DNA of 64,000 nucleotides from a bacterium DOLZORAL124_38_8 (GCA_002747745.1 PDQG01000004.1:101646-165645), one strand, 5' to 3'. Shown: positions 26,349 to 35,972, numbered from the stretch's first letter. The notes: a model not told the origin generated them from the sequence alone. Program-made: numbers and translations.

Positions 26349-26750
26349 ATGAATTTTTTGAACAAAGCACAGGTAATTGGAAACATCACACGAGACCCAG
26401 AAATGAAAGAAACCAAAGGCGGACAAAATGTTGTAACCGTTGGCGTAGCCACTAACCGAAAATGGAAAGACACCAACTCTGGCGAATACCGAGAAGACGT
26501 TGAATTTCATAACATTGTTTGTTGGGGGAAATTAGCCGAAATTGTAAATAATTACGTAAAAAAAGGTACCAAGGTATTTTTCGAAGGACGACTTCAAACT
26601 CGAACTTGGGAAGATGAAGCCGGAATTAAACACTACCGAACCGAAATTGTAGCCCAAGATTTAATTATTTTATCGCCAAAAGATAAATTTGACGGAGAAG
26701 CAAATGACACCGATACACACGAATTATCAACTGAAGACATTCCGTTTTAA
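26349..26750 (+). CDS. ssb: Single-stranded DNA-binding protein
   Basis: OB-fold SSB that protects single-stranded DNA in replication and repair. The natural start is MNFLNKAQVIGNITRDPE at 26349; the frame extends upstream without similarity. 133 residues: OB domain 'VEFHNIVCWGKLAEIVNNYVKKGTKVFFEGRLQTRTWED', a very short linker and the partner-binding tip STEDIPF. A promoter-like TTGCCA-18-TAGAAT lies about 35 nt upstream. Confidence 0.93.
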   Translation: MNFLNKAQVIGNITRDPEMKETKGGQNVVTVGVATNRKWKDTNSGEYREDVEFHNIVCWGKLAEIVNNYVKKGTKVFFEGRLQTRTWEDEAGIKHYRTEIVAQDLIILSPKDKFDGEANDTDTHELSTEDIPF

Positions 26751-26776
26751 AATATTTTACATCAAAAATAAACTTA

Positions 26777-26806
26777 AAACTGCCAATGAATATTGGCAGT
26801 TTTTTG
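26777..26806 (+). terminator. Terminator after ssb
   Basis: AAACTGCCAAT-GAAT-ATTGGCAGTTT followed by T residues. The 3' arm contains TTGGCA (26793), which with a 17-nt spacer to TAGAAT (26816) also looks like the -35 box of the next gene. Confidence 0.9.
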
Positions 26807-26828
26807 ATATAAAGATAGAATAACAGCA

Positions 26829-27632
26829 ATGAAAACAGAACACTCAACACAAAAACAGTCTTTATTTAAAGCTCTTGGATTTACCCTGATTGAACTCTTG
26901 GTAGTCATTGTCATGATTGGGATTCTTTCTGGCATGGGAATTGCTCAATATAAAAAATACACCGAAAAAGCTCGTCTAGCAAAGGCACAAGCAGCCGCCG
27001 TACAATTTAAACATCAAGCCTTAGCCGCTAATGCCAGTTTGAACGACAAACTCTTTACCGCTTGGTATACATTTGATGATGATTTTCAAACCAATGGAAA
27101 TATCTCTCAGATAACAGACAAATCTTCCAACAAAAATCATTTTTTGCGCAGCAATCAAAATTTATCAAAAAGTGAGAATACCCCAAACAACAATGGAGAA
27201 GCTCTTACAATAAATAAAACCCCCTTAACAAAAAAAGTTGAAAACATCTTTCATATTCCAACCAATAAAATAACTTTTGCTTTTTAGGTAAAGAAAAAAC
27301 TCAACAATGCTCAATCTTATTTTGTATGGACCGACCATAACACCGGAGTAAAAACAGAAAACTTCAAAACAGAATTTTATATAAACAACCACACAACAAA
27401 AATCTTTGGAGGAAAAATCTCCCCAAATACTTGGTATTTTATTGTAGCCAGTTACGACGGACAAAAAGCTCGCCTCTGGATTGATGGGGATTTACAAGCC
27501 GAAAAAATTGCCCCCCTAACAACACATTTCACAAAGGGCCCTTATTATTCTCTTGGCGATGGAAGTTTCTATGGATCACTGGATGATGTCATGCTGATTC
27601 CCTACGGCTACGACGGAGAGAAGTTTTACTAA
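26829..27632 (+). pseudogene. Type IV pilin-like LamG protein interrupted by an amber codon
   Basis: The N-terminus is a type IV pilin/pseudopilin signal: basic leader, then 'ALGFTLIELLVVIVMIGILSGMGIAQYKKYTEKARLAKAQ'. The rest is a LamG/concanavalin-like domain. The frame stops at TAG (27285) after 'NKITFAF'. It then continues in the same frame for another 114 codons ('VKKKLNNAQSYFVWTDHN ... SYDGQKARLWIDGDLQAEK ... YYSLGDGSFYGSLDDVMLI') to TAA at 27630. In LamG the position after 'ITFAF' is normally Trp, so TGG to TAG is the simplest explanation. TAGAAT lies 7 nt before the ATG. Confidence 0.85.
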
Positions 27633-27639
27633 AAAAACT

Positions 27640-27665
27640 GTCATTGCGAGCGTTAGCGAAGCAAT
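27640..27665. repeat. Dispersed palindromic repeat (ATTGCGAG type), copy 1
   Basis: GTCATTGCGAGCG...GCGAAGCAAT with ATTGC/GCAAT ends. A related copy lies at 57330. It overlaps the end of the GNAT gene and supplies its stop codon. Confidence 0.7.
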
Positions 27666-28108
27666 TTACCTTCATTATTCCAAGAATAATGATTATATTC
27701 TTCATCTAATTCAAACCCTACTTTACAATACAAATTATTCCCAATAGTATTTAATTTAGAAGTCTCCAAAATTAACCCACAGGCGTTCGTATCACGACTT
27801 AATTTTTTGGCTCGCTCAATCAACAACACCGAAATACCTTGCCCTCGACTACTTTGTACCACAAATAAATCATTCAACAACCATTGCCTTTTCATCTTTA
27901 AAGATGAAAAAATAGGATACAACTGAACAAAGCCAACTAAATCACCATCTAAATCCTCTGCCACAAAAATAATTGATTCACACTTTTGAATTCTTTCAGA
28001 CAAAAATTGCTTTGCTCCCAATAAATTCGGAGAATTATCGGAACGATAACACTCAAAAAGTTCTGATAGAGCCCTTATGTCGGACAAAGTTCCTTGCCTT
28101 ATTTTCAT
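27653..28108 (-). CDS. GNAT-family N-acetyltransferase
   Basis: 151 residues with the GNAT fold: 'IRQGTLSDIRALSELFECY' at the N-terminus, 'WLLNDLFVVQSSRGQGISVLLIERAKKLS' with the acetyl-CoA-binding R/Q-x-x-G-x-G/A loop (RGQGIS), and 'LETSKLNTIGNNLYCKVGFE' with the late tyrosine. Substrate unknown. Arginine codons include AGG and CGT rather than only CGA, suggesting acquisition. Its last codons lie in a dispersed repeat. Confidence 0.85.
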   Translation of the reverse strand: MKIRQGTLSDIRALSELFECYRSDNSPNLLGAKQFLSERIQKCESIIFVAEDLDGDLVGFVQLYPIFSSLKMKRQWLLNDLFVVQSSRGQGISVLLIERAKKLSRDTNACGLILETSKLNTIGNNLYCKVGFELDEEYNHYSWNNEGKLLR

Positions 28109-28125
28109 TCTTTAAAATAATAAAC

Positions 28126-29118
28126 TTACTCGTCTAAGTGTTTTTCTGGCAAACCAATCTTCTTCCGTACTTTCCACAATTTTTTATTGGCCAAAAAACG
28201 CGCCGTCTTCGTACCAGTTTGTAAAATTTTCTCCACGGCTTGTGGATTCGCCTCAAAAAATTCTTTTTTCGCCCGTGCGTCTGCAAAATAATCCCAAATC
28301 AGTTCTAACAATTCTTTTTTACTGTCGCCAAATCCAATACTCCCCGCTCGGTACTCTTGCTCTAATTCAGCCAACCGCGGATTAGCAAACAATTTGTGAA
28401 ATGCGAACACCTGGCACGTCTCAGGGTTCATCGGCTCACCAAGATTTAACGATTCGGTTTTAATCGACATTACTTTTTTCTTCAGTTCTGATTTTGAACA
28501 AAACACTGGAATCGTATTACCGTAACTTTTACTCATTTTTCGTCCATCCAACCCTGGAACTGTTTGAACGTTGGCTTCGATTTTAGCCTCAGGCAAGGTG
28601 AAAATTTGTGAACCATACGCATAATCAAACTTTTGCGCGATATCACGAGCCATTTCTACGTGCTGTTTTTGATCTTTCCCCACCGGCACAATGTCCGCAT
28701 CATACAATAAAATATCTGCCGCCATTAGCACTGGATACGTAAACAAACCCGCATTGGCATCAACTCCATTGGCTTTTTTGTCTTTATAACTATGGGCACG
28801 CTCTAGTAATCCCATGGGCGTGTGATTGAGCAAATACCAAAACATTTCGGTATGAGCCGGAATATCCGATTGCCGATAGAATACGACTTTTTCAGGATCA
28901 ATCCCGAGCGACAACCAGTCGATAACCGCATTTTTAAGATTTTGCTTAAACACTTTCGATTCTGGATGACTGGTAAAGGCATGTAAATCTGCCACAAATA
29001 CAAACAATTCAGTATCTGGATTGTTTTGTAAATCAACCATTTGCTTAATAGCTCCAAAATAATTTCCAACGTGAAAATCTCCGCTTGCTTGAATCCCCGT
29101 TAATACTCTTTTTTTCAT
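28126..29118 (-). CDS. trpS: Tryptophanyl-tRNA synthetase
   Basis: Class I synthetase. The start is MKKRVLTGIQASGDFHVGNYFGA at 29118, with the HIGH-like motif GDFHVGNY; KMSKS appears as 'GLDGRKMSKSYGN'. About 330 residues. The upstream frame extension is not conserved. The -10 box TACAAT ends 8 nt before the ATG, implying a leaderless mRNA. No Trp-codon leader peptide is present. Confidence 0.95.
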   Translation of the reverse strand: MKKRVLTGIQASGDFHVGNYFGAIKQMVDLQNNPDTELFVFVADLHAFTSHPESKVFKQNLKNAVIDWLSLGIDPEKVVFYRQSDIPAHTEMFWYLLNHTPMGLLERAHSYKDKKANGVDANAGLFTYPVLMAADILLYDADIVPVGKDQKQHVEMARDIAQKFDYAYGSQIFTLPEAKIEANVQTVPGLDGRKMSKSYGNTIPVFCSKSELKKKVMSIKTESLNLGEPMNPETCQVFAFHKLFANPRLAELEQEYRAGSIGFGDSKKELLELIWDYFADARAKKEFFEANPQAVEKILQTGTKTARFLANKKLWKVRKKIGLPEKHLDE

Positions 29119-29126
29119 CAAGGTAA

Positions 29127-29154
29127 ATTGTAGACAGAGTTTTGGGTTCGTCAA
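29127..29154 (-). promoter_or_regulatory. Promoter of trpS
   Basis: Minus strand TTGACG (29154-29149), 16 nt, TACAAT (29132-29127), then 8 nt to the ATG. Confidence 0.65.
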
Positions 29155-29165
29155 TGAAACTCCCA

Positions 29166-29193
29166 TTGCCAAAAAGGGTCTAGTTCATATATT
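29166..29193 (+). promoter_or_regulatory. Promoter of the nuclease lipoprotein gene
   Basis: TTGCCA (29166), 16 nt, TATATT (29188-29193); 5 or 8 nt before the two candidate ATGs. Divergent from the trpS promoter. Confidence 0.55.
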
Positions 29194-29198
29194 AAACC

Positions 29199-29774
29199 AT
29201 GATGAAACAATTTAAATACTGGTTTTTCATTTTTTTAAGCGGATTAGTTTTGACCGCCTGCCAAACAGATTTACCCAATAAACCCGTTCAATTAACGGAC
29301 TTTATTCCTCAAGAAGAAGTCACACAACCAACTTCTAAATTTATTTTCCCAACCGATTGTGAATGGAAAATTGTAGCTAGAATTGTTGATGGAGACACGA
29401 TTTACACCCAAGATAAAACGAAAGTCCGATTTTTAGGAATCAACACCCCTGAAATGCATCTAAAAAAAGACGATTCTCAAAATCCAGACGGACAAACCGC
29501 CAAAGAAGCGTTAGAAAAAATGCTCCAACCAAAACAAAAAGTTTGTTTGATGTTTGACCCACACGGCGACCACCAAGATAAATATGGCAGACTGCTCGCC
29601 TATTTATACAACGAACAGGGAACCGATATTAACAAAACCCTCATTACACAAGGCATGGCCGAATATTACCGTAAAGCAAAATACAGCCGAAAGTCTGAGT
29701 TTAAAAAAGCGGAACAAATTGCGCATCAAAAGAAAGTGGGATTGTGGAAAAAAGGATTTATTTCTTGGCAATAA
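29199..29774 (+). CDS. Secreted thermonuclease (SNase) lipoprotein
   Basis: Signal peptide with lipobox (SGLVLTAC) followed by a staphylococcal nuclease-like domain. 'ARIVDGDTIYTQDKTKVRFLGINTPEMH' holds the Ca2+-binding Asp and first catalytic Arg region, and 'DKYGRLLAYLY' the second catalytic Arg. 191 residues. As a surface nuclease it could degrade environmental DNA or RNA to supply nucleotides, which fits a host-dependent CPR lifestyle (inference). ATG at 29199 and 29202 are equally possible starts. Confidence 0.9.
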   Translation: MMKQFKYWFFIFLSGLVLTACQTDLPNKPVQLTDFIPQEEVTQPTSKFIFPTDCEWKIVARIVDGDTIYTQDKTKVRFLGINTPEMHLKKDDSQNPDGQTAKEALEKMLQPKQKVCLMFDPHGDHQDKYGRLLAYLYNEQGTDINKTLITQGMAEYYRKAKYSRKSEFKKAEQIAHQKKVGLWKKGFISWQ

Positions 29775-29830
29775 GCCAAATAGTCAAAAAATAGAACCAA
29801 AACCCAAAATATGGTACAGTAAAAAAGAAA

Positions 29831-30835
29831 ATGAAATTGTTTGATTTACTCCAAATCTTCGTGCTCGGAACCATACTCTCTGCTGGAGTAGTTTTTTTAG
29901 CGGTTCAATATTTTCCCAAACTAAACTTGCTTGATTTTCCAGAACGATACGGATTAAAACGAGCCAAGATTCCGTATCCAGGCGGATTAGCTTTGTTCCC
30001 ACTCTTTGCGGGCGGATTACTCTGGTTTGATGTTGCCCTCTATCCAGTAGTAATTTTATTATCAATCCTAACGGCCATCTCATTTGCTGATGACCGCCAC
30101 AATTTACCCGTTCTCCCACGACTCATTACGCAAATTGGACTCGCCGTGGCTCTGATACTGCTGGGCATAAAAATCTCACAAGTAAGCGACCCGCTTAACC
30201 AAACAAATTTAACCCTTCCTCTAGTGGGACAATGGATTATAACCATTGGTTGGTGCGTGTTTTTGCCTAACGCCTTAAACTGGTTTGACGGACTAAAAGG
30301 ACTCTGTGTCGGAACCGCTGGTATTGGATTTTTAGCCCTTGGGGTATTATCGCTCTTTTGGCCAGAATTATTTTTTGACCCAGCCCAAATAACCGCCACC
30401 AAAAGCACCTTTTGGTTGGCAGGCATTTGCCTAGGCGCCTTCCCATTTTTCTTCCGTGGGAGAATATTACTCGGAGACACTGGTTCACAAACTCTTGGAT
30501 TTTTACTAGCTGTGTTTTCTATTATTTCAGGAGCCAAAATTGCCACCACTTTAATCGTGTTAGCTATTCCAATCTTAGACACCATTATTGTGATGTTACG
30601 AAGAATTTTTATTGATAAAAAATCGCCCTTCAAAGGTGATTTAAACCATTTTCACCACCAACTCGCTCAAAAATTTGGAGAACCCAAAAGTGTGCTCTTG
30701 TTGTGTGGAATAACGACAATTTTAGGGGCGTTAGCGGCTTTTTTACATGGGTTCACAAAAATGATAACCCTCGGAATAGTCGGCGTATTTATTCTGGTAT
30801 TGATAGTAAAATTTCAACCCCTTAAGGGTGAATAA
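29831..30835 (+). CDS. WecA/TagO/MraY-family undecaprenyl-phosphate sugar-1-phosphate transferase
   Basis: Polytopic membrane enzyme that starts lipid-linked cell-surface polymers by moving a HexNAc-1-phosphate to undecaprenyl phosphate. Motifs in order: 'IPYPGGLALF', Asp pair 'SFADDRHNLPVLPRL', 'NALNWFDGLKGL', 'LLGDTGSQTLGFLL' and the basic-His loop 'KGDLNHFHHQLAQKFG'. The 'YPGG' and 'DGLKGL' forms favour the WecA/TagO branch over MraY. The 3' end overlaps the convergent PBP1C gene by 14 nt. Confidence 0.88.
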   Translation: MKLFDLLQIFVLGTILSAGVVFLAVQYFPKLNLLDFPERYGLKRAKIPYPGGLALFPLFAGGLLWFDVALYPVVILLSILTAISFADDRHNLPVLPRLITQIGLAVALILLGIKISQVSDPLNQTNLTLPLVGQWIITIGWCVFLPNALNWFDGLKGLCVGTAGIGFLALGVLSLFWPELFFDPAQITATKSTFWLAGICLGAFPFFFRGRILLGDTGSQTLGFLLAVFSIISGAKIATTLIVLAIPILDTIIVMLRRIFIDKKSPFKGDLNHFHHQLAQKFGEPKSVLLLCGITTILGALAAFLHGFTKMITLGIVGVFILVLIVKFQPLKGE

Positions 30836-32954
30836 CTTTTGATAATTCAGACTCTAAAAACTGTTCTATCCCTGATTTTTCAGAGGCATTTTCTGACGGT
30901 TCCAAAGATGATTTTACGAAACTCATGCTCGGAATACGCTGAAACTTTTTGACGGGTTTTCCTTTCCGCTTCCAAAAGTTGCCCACCTTTATTACCGTTT
31001 TCGGTGGCACAAAATCAGCATTTAAATGTGGATACCGCTGAAACACAAATTGTAGCATTTTCTTCCAATGAGGCCCAAGAGCCGTAGTACCAAACGTTCC
31101 TTGTTCCATATTTGCCCCGTTTGTATTTCCGCCCCACAGCAAAAACGTCATATTGGGGTTCGTCCCAATGAGATAATTATCAACTGGATACAAAGACCCA
31201 TAAATGGATTTCGAAGAAGTCCCACTTTTTACCGCCACGGTTTTCCCGGGCAACGTTGTATTATCACGCCATGGTCCTTCTGGGCGGTTCATCGGATTAG
31301 CCAATGACGAAAGCGTAAAAAATCGTGCTTCCTCTGACACAAAACGACGAGTTGAAGGGGAACACGGTGATGGCAACGGTTCTCCGGTCATTGTTTGTAA
31401 TGAAATAATTGGACACAACTCCCTCCGTACCCCTGTTGCCAGAGTCGAATAAGCGTTGGCCAAATTTTTTATAGCAATAGGCGCGGTTCCTAAAGCTAAT
31501 GACCAACCAAAATTATGTTGCGGATGATTTTTCCGAATATCTAAACCAAACGCATTATCAAGATATTTTTTCACTTTGACTTCCCCACCCGCTAAATAAA
31601 ACGCTTGTGCGGCTGGCACATTACGAGATTGAGCTAAGGATAATCCAGCAAAAATTTCCCCTTGATATAGACCATCTGAATTTTGAATAATTTTGGTATC
31701 GCCACTGAACCGTACTCGCGTATCCCACATCTTTGTGAGCGGACCAAACCCGCGTTCAAAAAAGGCGGTAAACACAAACGGCTTAATAGCTGATCCAGTC
31801 TGGCGCAAACTCCGTAACAAATCTACTTGTCCATCAATGGTTTCCTCCCAAAAATCACGAGAACCAATCCATACCAACGGCCCTCGAGATTCGTTCTCTA
31901 ATAAAAGAACCGCGTTATTGTTCATACCATTATTTTCTGTTAATTCGTGCAAAACGCCTGAACGCAAATAACGCAATAAATCCGTTTGCAGTTTCGTATC
32001 AATTGTAGTTTTAACACGCAATCCGCCCGGGAAATTTTCTAAATTTAAATGATGGTTTTTCAAAAAATCAACCACATAAAACCGGAAATGCTGAAAATCA
32101 TTATTCGCCCAAAATTGTTTTCGTGGCAAACGTTTGCCACGCATGGCTTGCCAGGTAGTAAGAATTTTTTCAGTTGACCATTGTTGTTTCTTTGCTACGG
32201 CCAACAAAACCGAATCAAGCCGTTTTGGTTCAAAATCTGACGAAAAAATCGTGCATTTCCGTGATTTTTTACACGACCCAAACCATTCACTCAAAAACGT
32301 TTGACGCGAGAGTCGAACCGGATCCTTCGGCAACACACTTAACACCAACGATTCTTCATCAGATAAATCCGACACCGATTTTTTAAAATAAAAATCAGCC
32401 GAACTCTTAATTCCAGACAACGTGGCTCCATAGGGTGCAATATTCAAATAGAGCTCTAAAATTTCATCTTTTGTCAGCGCTTGTTCAATCCCATACGACA
32501 AAAATATTTCTTTAATTTTCCGTTCAAATGTCCGTTCGTCCGATAAAAACGCTTTCTTGGCAATTTGTTGTGTTATCGTCGATCCTCCTTGAATAATTCG
32601 CCCCGCTTTAATATTCGTCGCCATGGCCCGCGCAATCCCCCAAAGGTCAATACCGTGGTGCTGGTAAAACCGTTTATCTTCCGACATTACCGTAGCAATT
32701 TTTAATGTTTCTGGAACCGATTCAATATTAACCCATTCTCGGTTTTGGTTTCCAAACGAACGATAAAACTCTTTGCCGTTGCGATCTTCAAACACAATGG
32801 CAAACGGCATCGTTTTGGGCGAAATGGTTTTCCCGAGTTGAATATATTTGTAGCCATCAAATTTTACAAATACAAAAGACGCCACCGCAAGGCCTAATAA
32901 AAACAAGAAAAACAGCGACCAAAAACAAAATTTTAAAATTTTTCTCCAATTCAT
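30822..32954 (-). CDS. pbpC: Penicillin-binding protein 1C-like bifunctional peptidoglycan synthase
   Basis: Class A PBP. N-terminal membrane anchor, then a GT51 glycosyltransferase ('VMSEDKRFYQHHGIDLWGIARA', 'GGSTITQQIAKKAFL', 'KIKEIFLSYGIEQALTKDEILELYLN'). The transpeptidase has 'RQTGSAIKPF' (SxxK Ser), 'SRN' and 'VKSGTSS' motifs. The short spacing between domains and the overall order resemble PbpC. 710 residues, with a C-terminal tail of about 60 residues in place of the usual BiPBP_C domain. Confidence 0.88.
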   Translation of the reverse strand: MNWRKILKFCFWSLFFLFLLGLAVASFVFVKFDGYKYIQLGKTISPKTMPFAIVFEDRNGKEFYRSFGNQNREWVNIESVPETLKIATVMSEDKRFYQHHGIDLWGIARAMATNIKAGRIIQGGSTITQQIAKKAFLSDERTFERKIKEIFLSYGIEQALTKDEILELYLNIAPYGATLSGIKSSADFYFKKSVSDLSDEESLVLSVLPKDPVRLSRQTFLSEWFGSCKKSRKCTIFSSDFEPKRLDSVLLAVAKKQQWSTEKILTTWQAMRGKRLPRKQFWANNDFQHFRFYVVDFLKNHHLNLENFPGGLRVKTTIDTKLQTDLLRYLRSGVLHELTENNGMNNNAVLLLENESRGPLVWIGSRDFWEETIDGQVDLLRSLRQTGSAIKPFVFTAFFERGFGPLTKMWDTRVRFSGDTKIIQNSDGLYQGEIFAGLSLAQSRNVPAAQAFYLAGGEVKVKKYLDNAFGLDIRKNHPQHNFGWSLALGTAPIAIKNLANAYSTLATGVRRELCPIISLQTMTGEPLPSPCSPSTRRFVSEEARFFTLSSLANPMNRPEGPWRDNTTLPGKTVAVKSGTSSKSIYGSLYPVDNYLIGTNPNMTFLLWGGNTNGANMEQGTFGTTALGPHWKKMLQFVFQRYPHLNADFVPPKTVIKVGNFWKRKGKPVKKFQRIPSMSFVKSSLEPSENASEKSGIEQFLESELSKVIHP

Positions 32955-33004
32955 TTCGAATCATTATAACATAAAAAACAATTTTTTTAAAATTAGGACC
33001 ACAC

Positions 33005-33040
33005 AAAAAAACACTCCCGATTTCCAAGAGTGCTTTTTTG
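33005..33040 (-). terminator. Terminator after the transketolase gene
   Basis: CACTC/GAGTG stem with A/T-rich extensions and a T-run on the minus strand, just downstream of the tkt stop. Confidence 0.7.
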
Positions 33041-33056
33041 TTTTTATAAATCAGTA

Positions 33057-34982
33057 TTAAACCTCTTCTGAAAACATTTCAGTCAAAACTTTCCCAATTA
33101 TATCGGCGTTTACTCCAGCCGAAGCATATAGTTCGTTTGGCGTTCCTGATAATTGATATTCTCGCACAGCCAATGGGGCAAACTGATCAACAATCAAACC
33201 GTTTTGCATCACAAATAATGATACGGCGGAAGCCAATCCATTCAGCGGATTATGATCTTCAATCGTGATAACGTTTCCAGTTTTCATAATTGATTCTACC
33301 AATGTTTTATCAAATTGTTTAATCGAACTCACGATGACAATTTCTACTTTTTCTGGATTAGCAAAGGCCGCTCGTGCTTTTAAAGCCTCGTGCACCATTG
33401 GCCCAGTAGCAACAATCGTCACATCTGATCCGGTTCGCAAAACATCCGTTCGACCTAAGTCGTATTGATAATGTTCATCGAAAAACACTGATCCGTCTTC
33501 GGCCAACAGAGTTGGTAATTTGGCTCGTCCCATTCGTACATAAAAGTTTCCGTAGTGACCAGCCACATATCGCACCAGTCGATCACAATGATTCGGATCC
33601 GCTGGTTCAAGTGGGTAAGTATGCAACAACCCTTGCATAGACCCTGCATCATCAATCGCTTGATGTGTTGGGCCATCTTCTCCTACACTCAACCCACAGT
33701 GCGTTGACACCATTTTCACATTACAATTATTGATATCGTTCACTCGGGCTTGGTCTTTCGCTCGGCTCGTCATAAAGGCCCCAAAAGTTGAACAAAATGG
33801 CACAAATCCATTCAAACTCAAACCACCACACACCGAAACCATATTCTGCTCACAAATTCCAAACTCGATATGTTGTTCTGGAGTTTCTTTACACATGGTA
33901 TGCGTTTTTACACTGCCCCCCAAATCAGCGGTCGATCCCAATACGGTTTTATTAAGTTTCGCTAAATCGGCTAACGCATTTCCATACGCCGATCGACAAT
34001 CCGTCACGGTTTCGGCGTCATACACTCTTGGCGTTCCCATATCAATGGTATCGTTTCTTTCGCCAACCGTTTCAAACGTATTTTTTACACTTCCAAAATT
34101 TCGCTCTTTTCTAAACGCTTCCAAGACATGAAATTCTTCTGTCGTTAATGCGCCTAATTTAGCCAACATTTCATCCGCCATATCTGGTTTTGGAGCTTGT
34201 CCATGCCAAGTTGGTTTCAAATTTTGTCCGTCTTCTTCCATTCCTGGCACGCCGTATCCCATAATGGTTTTTCCAATAATGGCTTTTGGTTTCCCATTCG
34301 ATTTCGCTTGAATCGCGTTCCAAATTTCGTCAGCATTATGCCCATCAACTTCAATCACGTCCCATCCTTTTTCTGTAAAGAAAGTCGTTGGATTAATAAA
34401 CAAAGTGTCTTGCAATGAATCGGTTAACTGCACTCGATTCCAGTCGACATACACACAAAAGTTATCAAGTTTTTCTTGAGCCGCCCAAAGCGCCATTTCG
34501 TGGACTTGTCCTTCTTGCATTTCGCCGTCTCCTACTACGGCAAACACCGTTTCATTTGAGTTTTTTTGTTGCTCAGCTTTCGCAAACCCAGCTGCAGCCG
34601 ACACCCCTGCGCCTAACGGACCGGTTCCGTACCAAATTCCGTCTACATGTCGTGTAACGTGCCCTTCAAATTTTGATCCAAATTCTCGGAAATTTTTAAT
34701 TACGTCTTCTTTATCAATCGTTCCACATTCAGCCAAAACCGAGTACACGGCTGGCGAAATATGTCCATTAGAAACAATTACTTTTTCATTTGTATCCGAC
34801 ACTCGGAATGCATACAAAGCAGCTAAAAAATCAAGTGCTGACAACGACCCACCGGGGTGTCCTGATTGAGAATTTTTAACCATTTTAACAATCGAACGCC
34901 GACACTCAGTCGTAAAAGCCTGCAAAAAGTTTTTTTGTGCTTCGGTTAACGAAGCCCCCGCAACAGGAAGAGAAAAATCCAT
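33057..34982 (-). CDS. tkt: Transketolase
   Basis: Thiamine-diphosphate enzyme that moves two-carbon units in the pentose phosphate pathway. 641 residues in one chain: ThDP-binding 'AVVGDGEMQEGQVHEMALWAA', 'GHPGGSLSALDFLAALY' at the N-terminus, pyrimidine domain 'EFGICEQNMVSVCGGLSL', and C-terminal 'TIEDHNPLNGLASAVS'. CPR genomes often keep the non-oxidative pentose pathway. A TATAAT lies about 35 nt upstream. Single gene between terminators. Confidence 0.95.
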   Translation of the reverse strand: MDFSLPVAGASLTEAQKNFLQAFTTECRRSIVKMVKNSQSGHPGGSLSALDFLAALYAFRVSDTNEKVIVSNGHISPAVYSVLAECGTIDKEDVIKNFREFGSKFEGHVTRHVDGIWYGTGPLGAGVSAAAGFAKAEQQKNSNETVFAVVGDGEMQEGQVHEMALWAAQEKLDNFCVYVDWNRVQLTDSLQDTLFINPTTFFTEKGWDVIEVDGHNADEIWNAIQAKSNGKPKAIIGKTIMGYGVPGMEEDGQNLKPTWHGQAPKPDMADEMLAKLGALTTEEFHVLEAFRKERNFGSVKNTFETVGERNDTIDMGTPRVYDAETVTDCRSAYGNALADLAKLNKTVLGSTADLGGSVKTHTMCKETPEQHIEFGICEQNMVSVCGGLSLNGFVPFCSTFGAFMTSRAKDQARVNDINNCNVKMVSTHCGLSVGEDGPTHQAIDDAGSMQGLLHTYPLEPADPNHCDRLVRYVAGHYGNFYVRMGRAKLPTLLAEDGSVFFDEHYQYDLGRTDVLRTGSDVTIVATGPMVHEALKARAAFANPEKVEIVIVSSIKQFDKTLVESIMKTGNVITIEDHNPLNGLASAVSLFVMQNGLIVDQFAPLAVREYQLSGTPNELYASAGVNADIIGKVLTEMFSEEV

Positions 34983-35057
34983 AAATGTATATAAGTAAAA
35001 TAAATCGAGCGAATTATACCCAACTTTAAAACAAAAGGAAATGCTTCTCTCACAAAA

Positions 35058-35816
35058 TTATTTTAGTTTTCCCCACAACAAATCGAACATCTTTTTATGA
35101 AATTCTGCAATTTCTTCTGATTCTATCAAAATAGCCATTTGTTCTTTCCACGACGCATACAGAATTTTGTTGTCAAACACGTTTATTTCAGGAGAAAAAT
35201 CGAATTTTTGAGCATCAATCAAACGAATTTCTCGATTTTCCACTGCATCAAACTGCTTTCGTTGCACAGAAATTTCATTGTCTGGACAAATAGTATCAAT
35301 CCAAATATTTGCTTTCGTCCGATGCTGATAATACTTTGGGAAAAAATTTGGAAGTCCTTTATGCATTTCTTCAGCATTTGCATAGGCTCTTATTTTCTTT
35401 TCCGAACATTTGAGTGTCTGCAAATACGCCTGACGTAACCCAACTTTTCCTTCAAAAAACTTTACCTTGGGCTTGGTTTCACTTTTAATTTCTATTGATT
35501 TTAATAACGGTAAAATATTCTCAACCAATTGTTTTTCTGTCTCAGTTTTCTTAATAAAAGACTCTTTTTCTTGCTCCAAGAAGACCAATAAATTTTCTGG
35601 AGAAAGCACTTCAAATACCGTAACACCAGCTCTATCTCGTTTGTTTACTAACCCTTTTTTCATCAACCCCTTTAGTATGTCGTATACACTTGACCGACTA
35701 ATTCCGGTGCGACGAGCAATATTACTAGCTGGTTGAACTCCTAAAGAAAGTGAAACCAAATAAATTTTTATTTCTTTTTCTGATAATCCAATCTTTTTTA
35801 ACACCTCTTCTATCAT
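35058..35816 (-). CDS. TrmB-family HTH transcriptional regulator
   Basis: N-terminal winged helix 'LKKIGLSEKEIKIYLVSLSLGVQPASNIARRTGISRSSVYDILKGLMKKGLV' is typical of TrmB regulators; a coiled segment and a C-terminal ligand-type domain follow (residues about 115-252). 252 residues. It is divergent from the radical SAM operon, with inverted repeats in between, so it probably controls that operon and itself. Arginine codons are mixed (CGT, CGC, CGG, CGA, AGA). Confidence 0.85.
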   Translation of the reverse strand: MIEEVLKKIGLSEKEIKIYLVSLSLGVQPASNIARRTGISRSSVYDILKGLMKKGLVNKRDRAGVTVFEVLSPENLLVFLEQEKESFIKKTETEKQLVENILPLLKSIEIKSETKPKVKFFEGKVGLRQAYLQTLKCSEKKIRAYANAEEMHKGLPNFFPKYYQHRTKANIWIDTICPDNEISVQRKQFDAVENREIRLIDAQKFDFSPEINVFDNKILYASWKEQMAILIESEEIAEFHKKMFDLLWGKLK

Positions 35817-35836
35817 TTCCTCGAATAAAATAAATG

Positions 35837-35857
35837 TTGTCGAAAATAAATCGACAA
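35837..35857. promoter_or_regulatory. Candidate operator palindrome 1
   Basis: TTGTCGA-AAATAAA-TCGACAA, perfect 7-bp arms, 21 nt upstream of the TrmB-family gene. Confidence 0.5.
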
Positions 35858-35896
35858 TTTAATTGTACTAATAATTAAATATAAAAACAAATAATT

Positions 35897-35918
35897 AAAC
35901 AATGAAAATTAATTGTTT
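35897..35918. promoter_or_regulatory. Candidate operator palindrome 2
   Basis: AAACAAT-GAAAATTA-ATTGTTT, perfect 7-bp arms, just upstream of TTGACA (35936-35941) that faces the radical SAM gene. Confidence 0.45.
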
Positions 35919-35972
35919 GAAATTAAATAGAAAGTTTGACATAATTATTTTACATTTCTTTTTAAATTAAAA

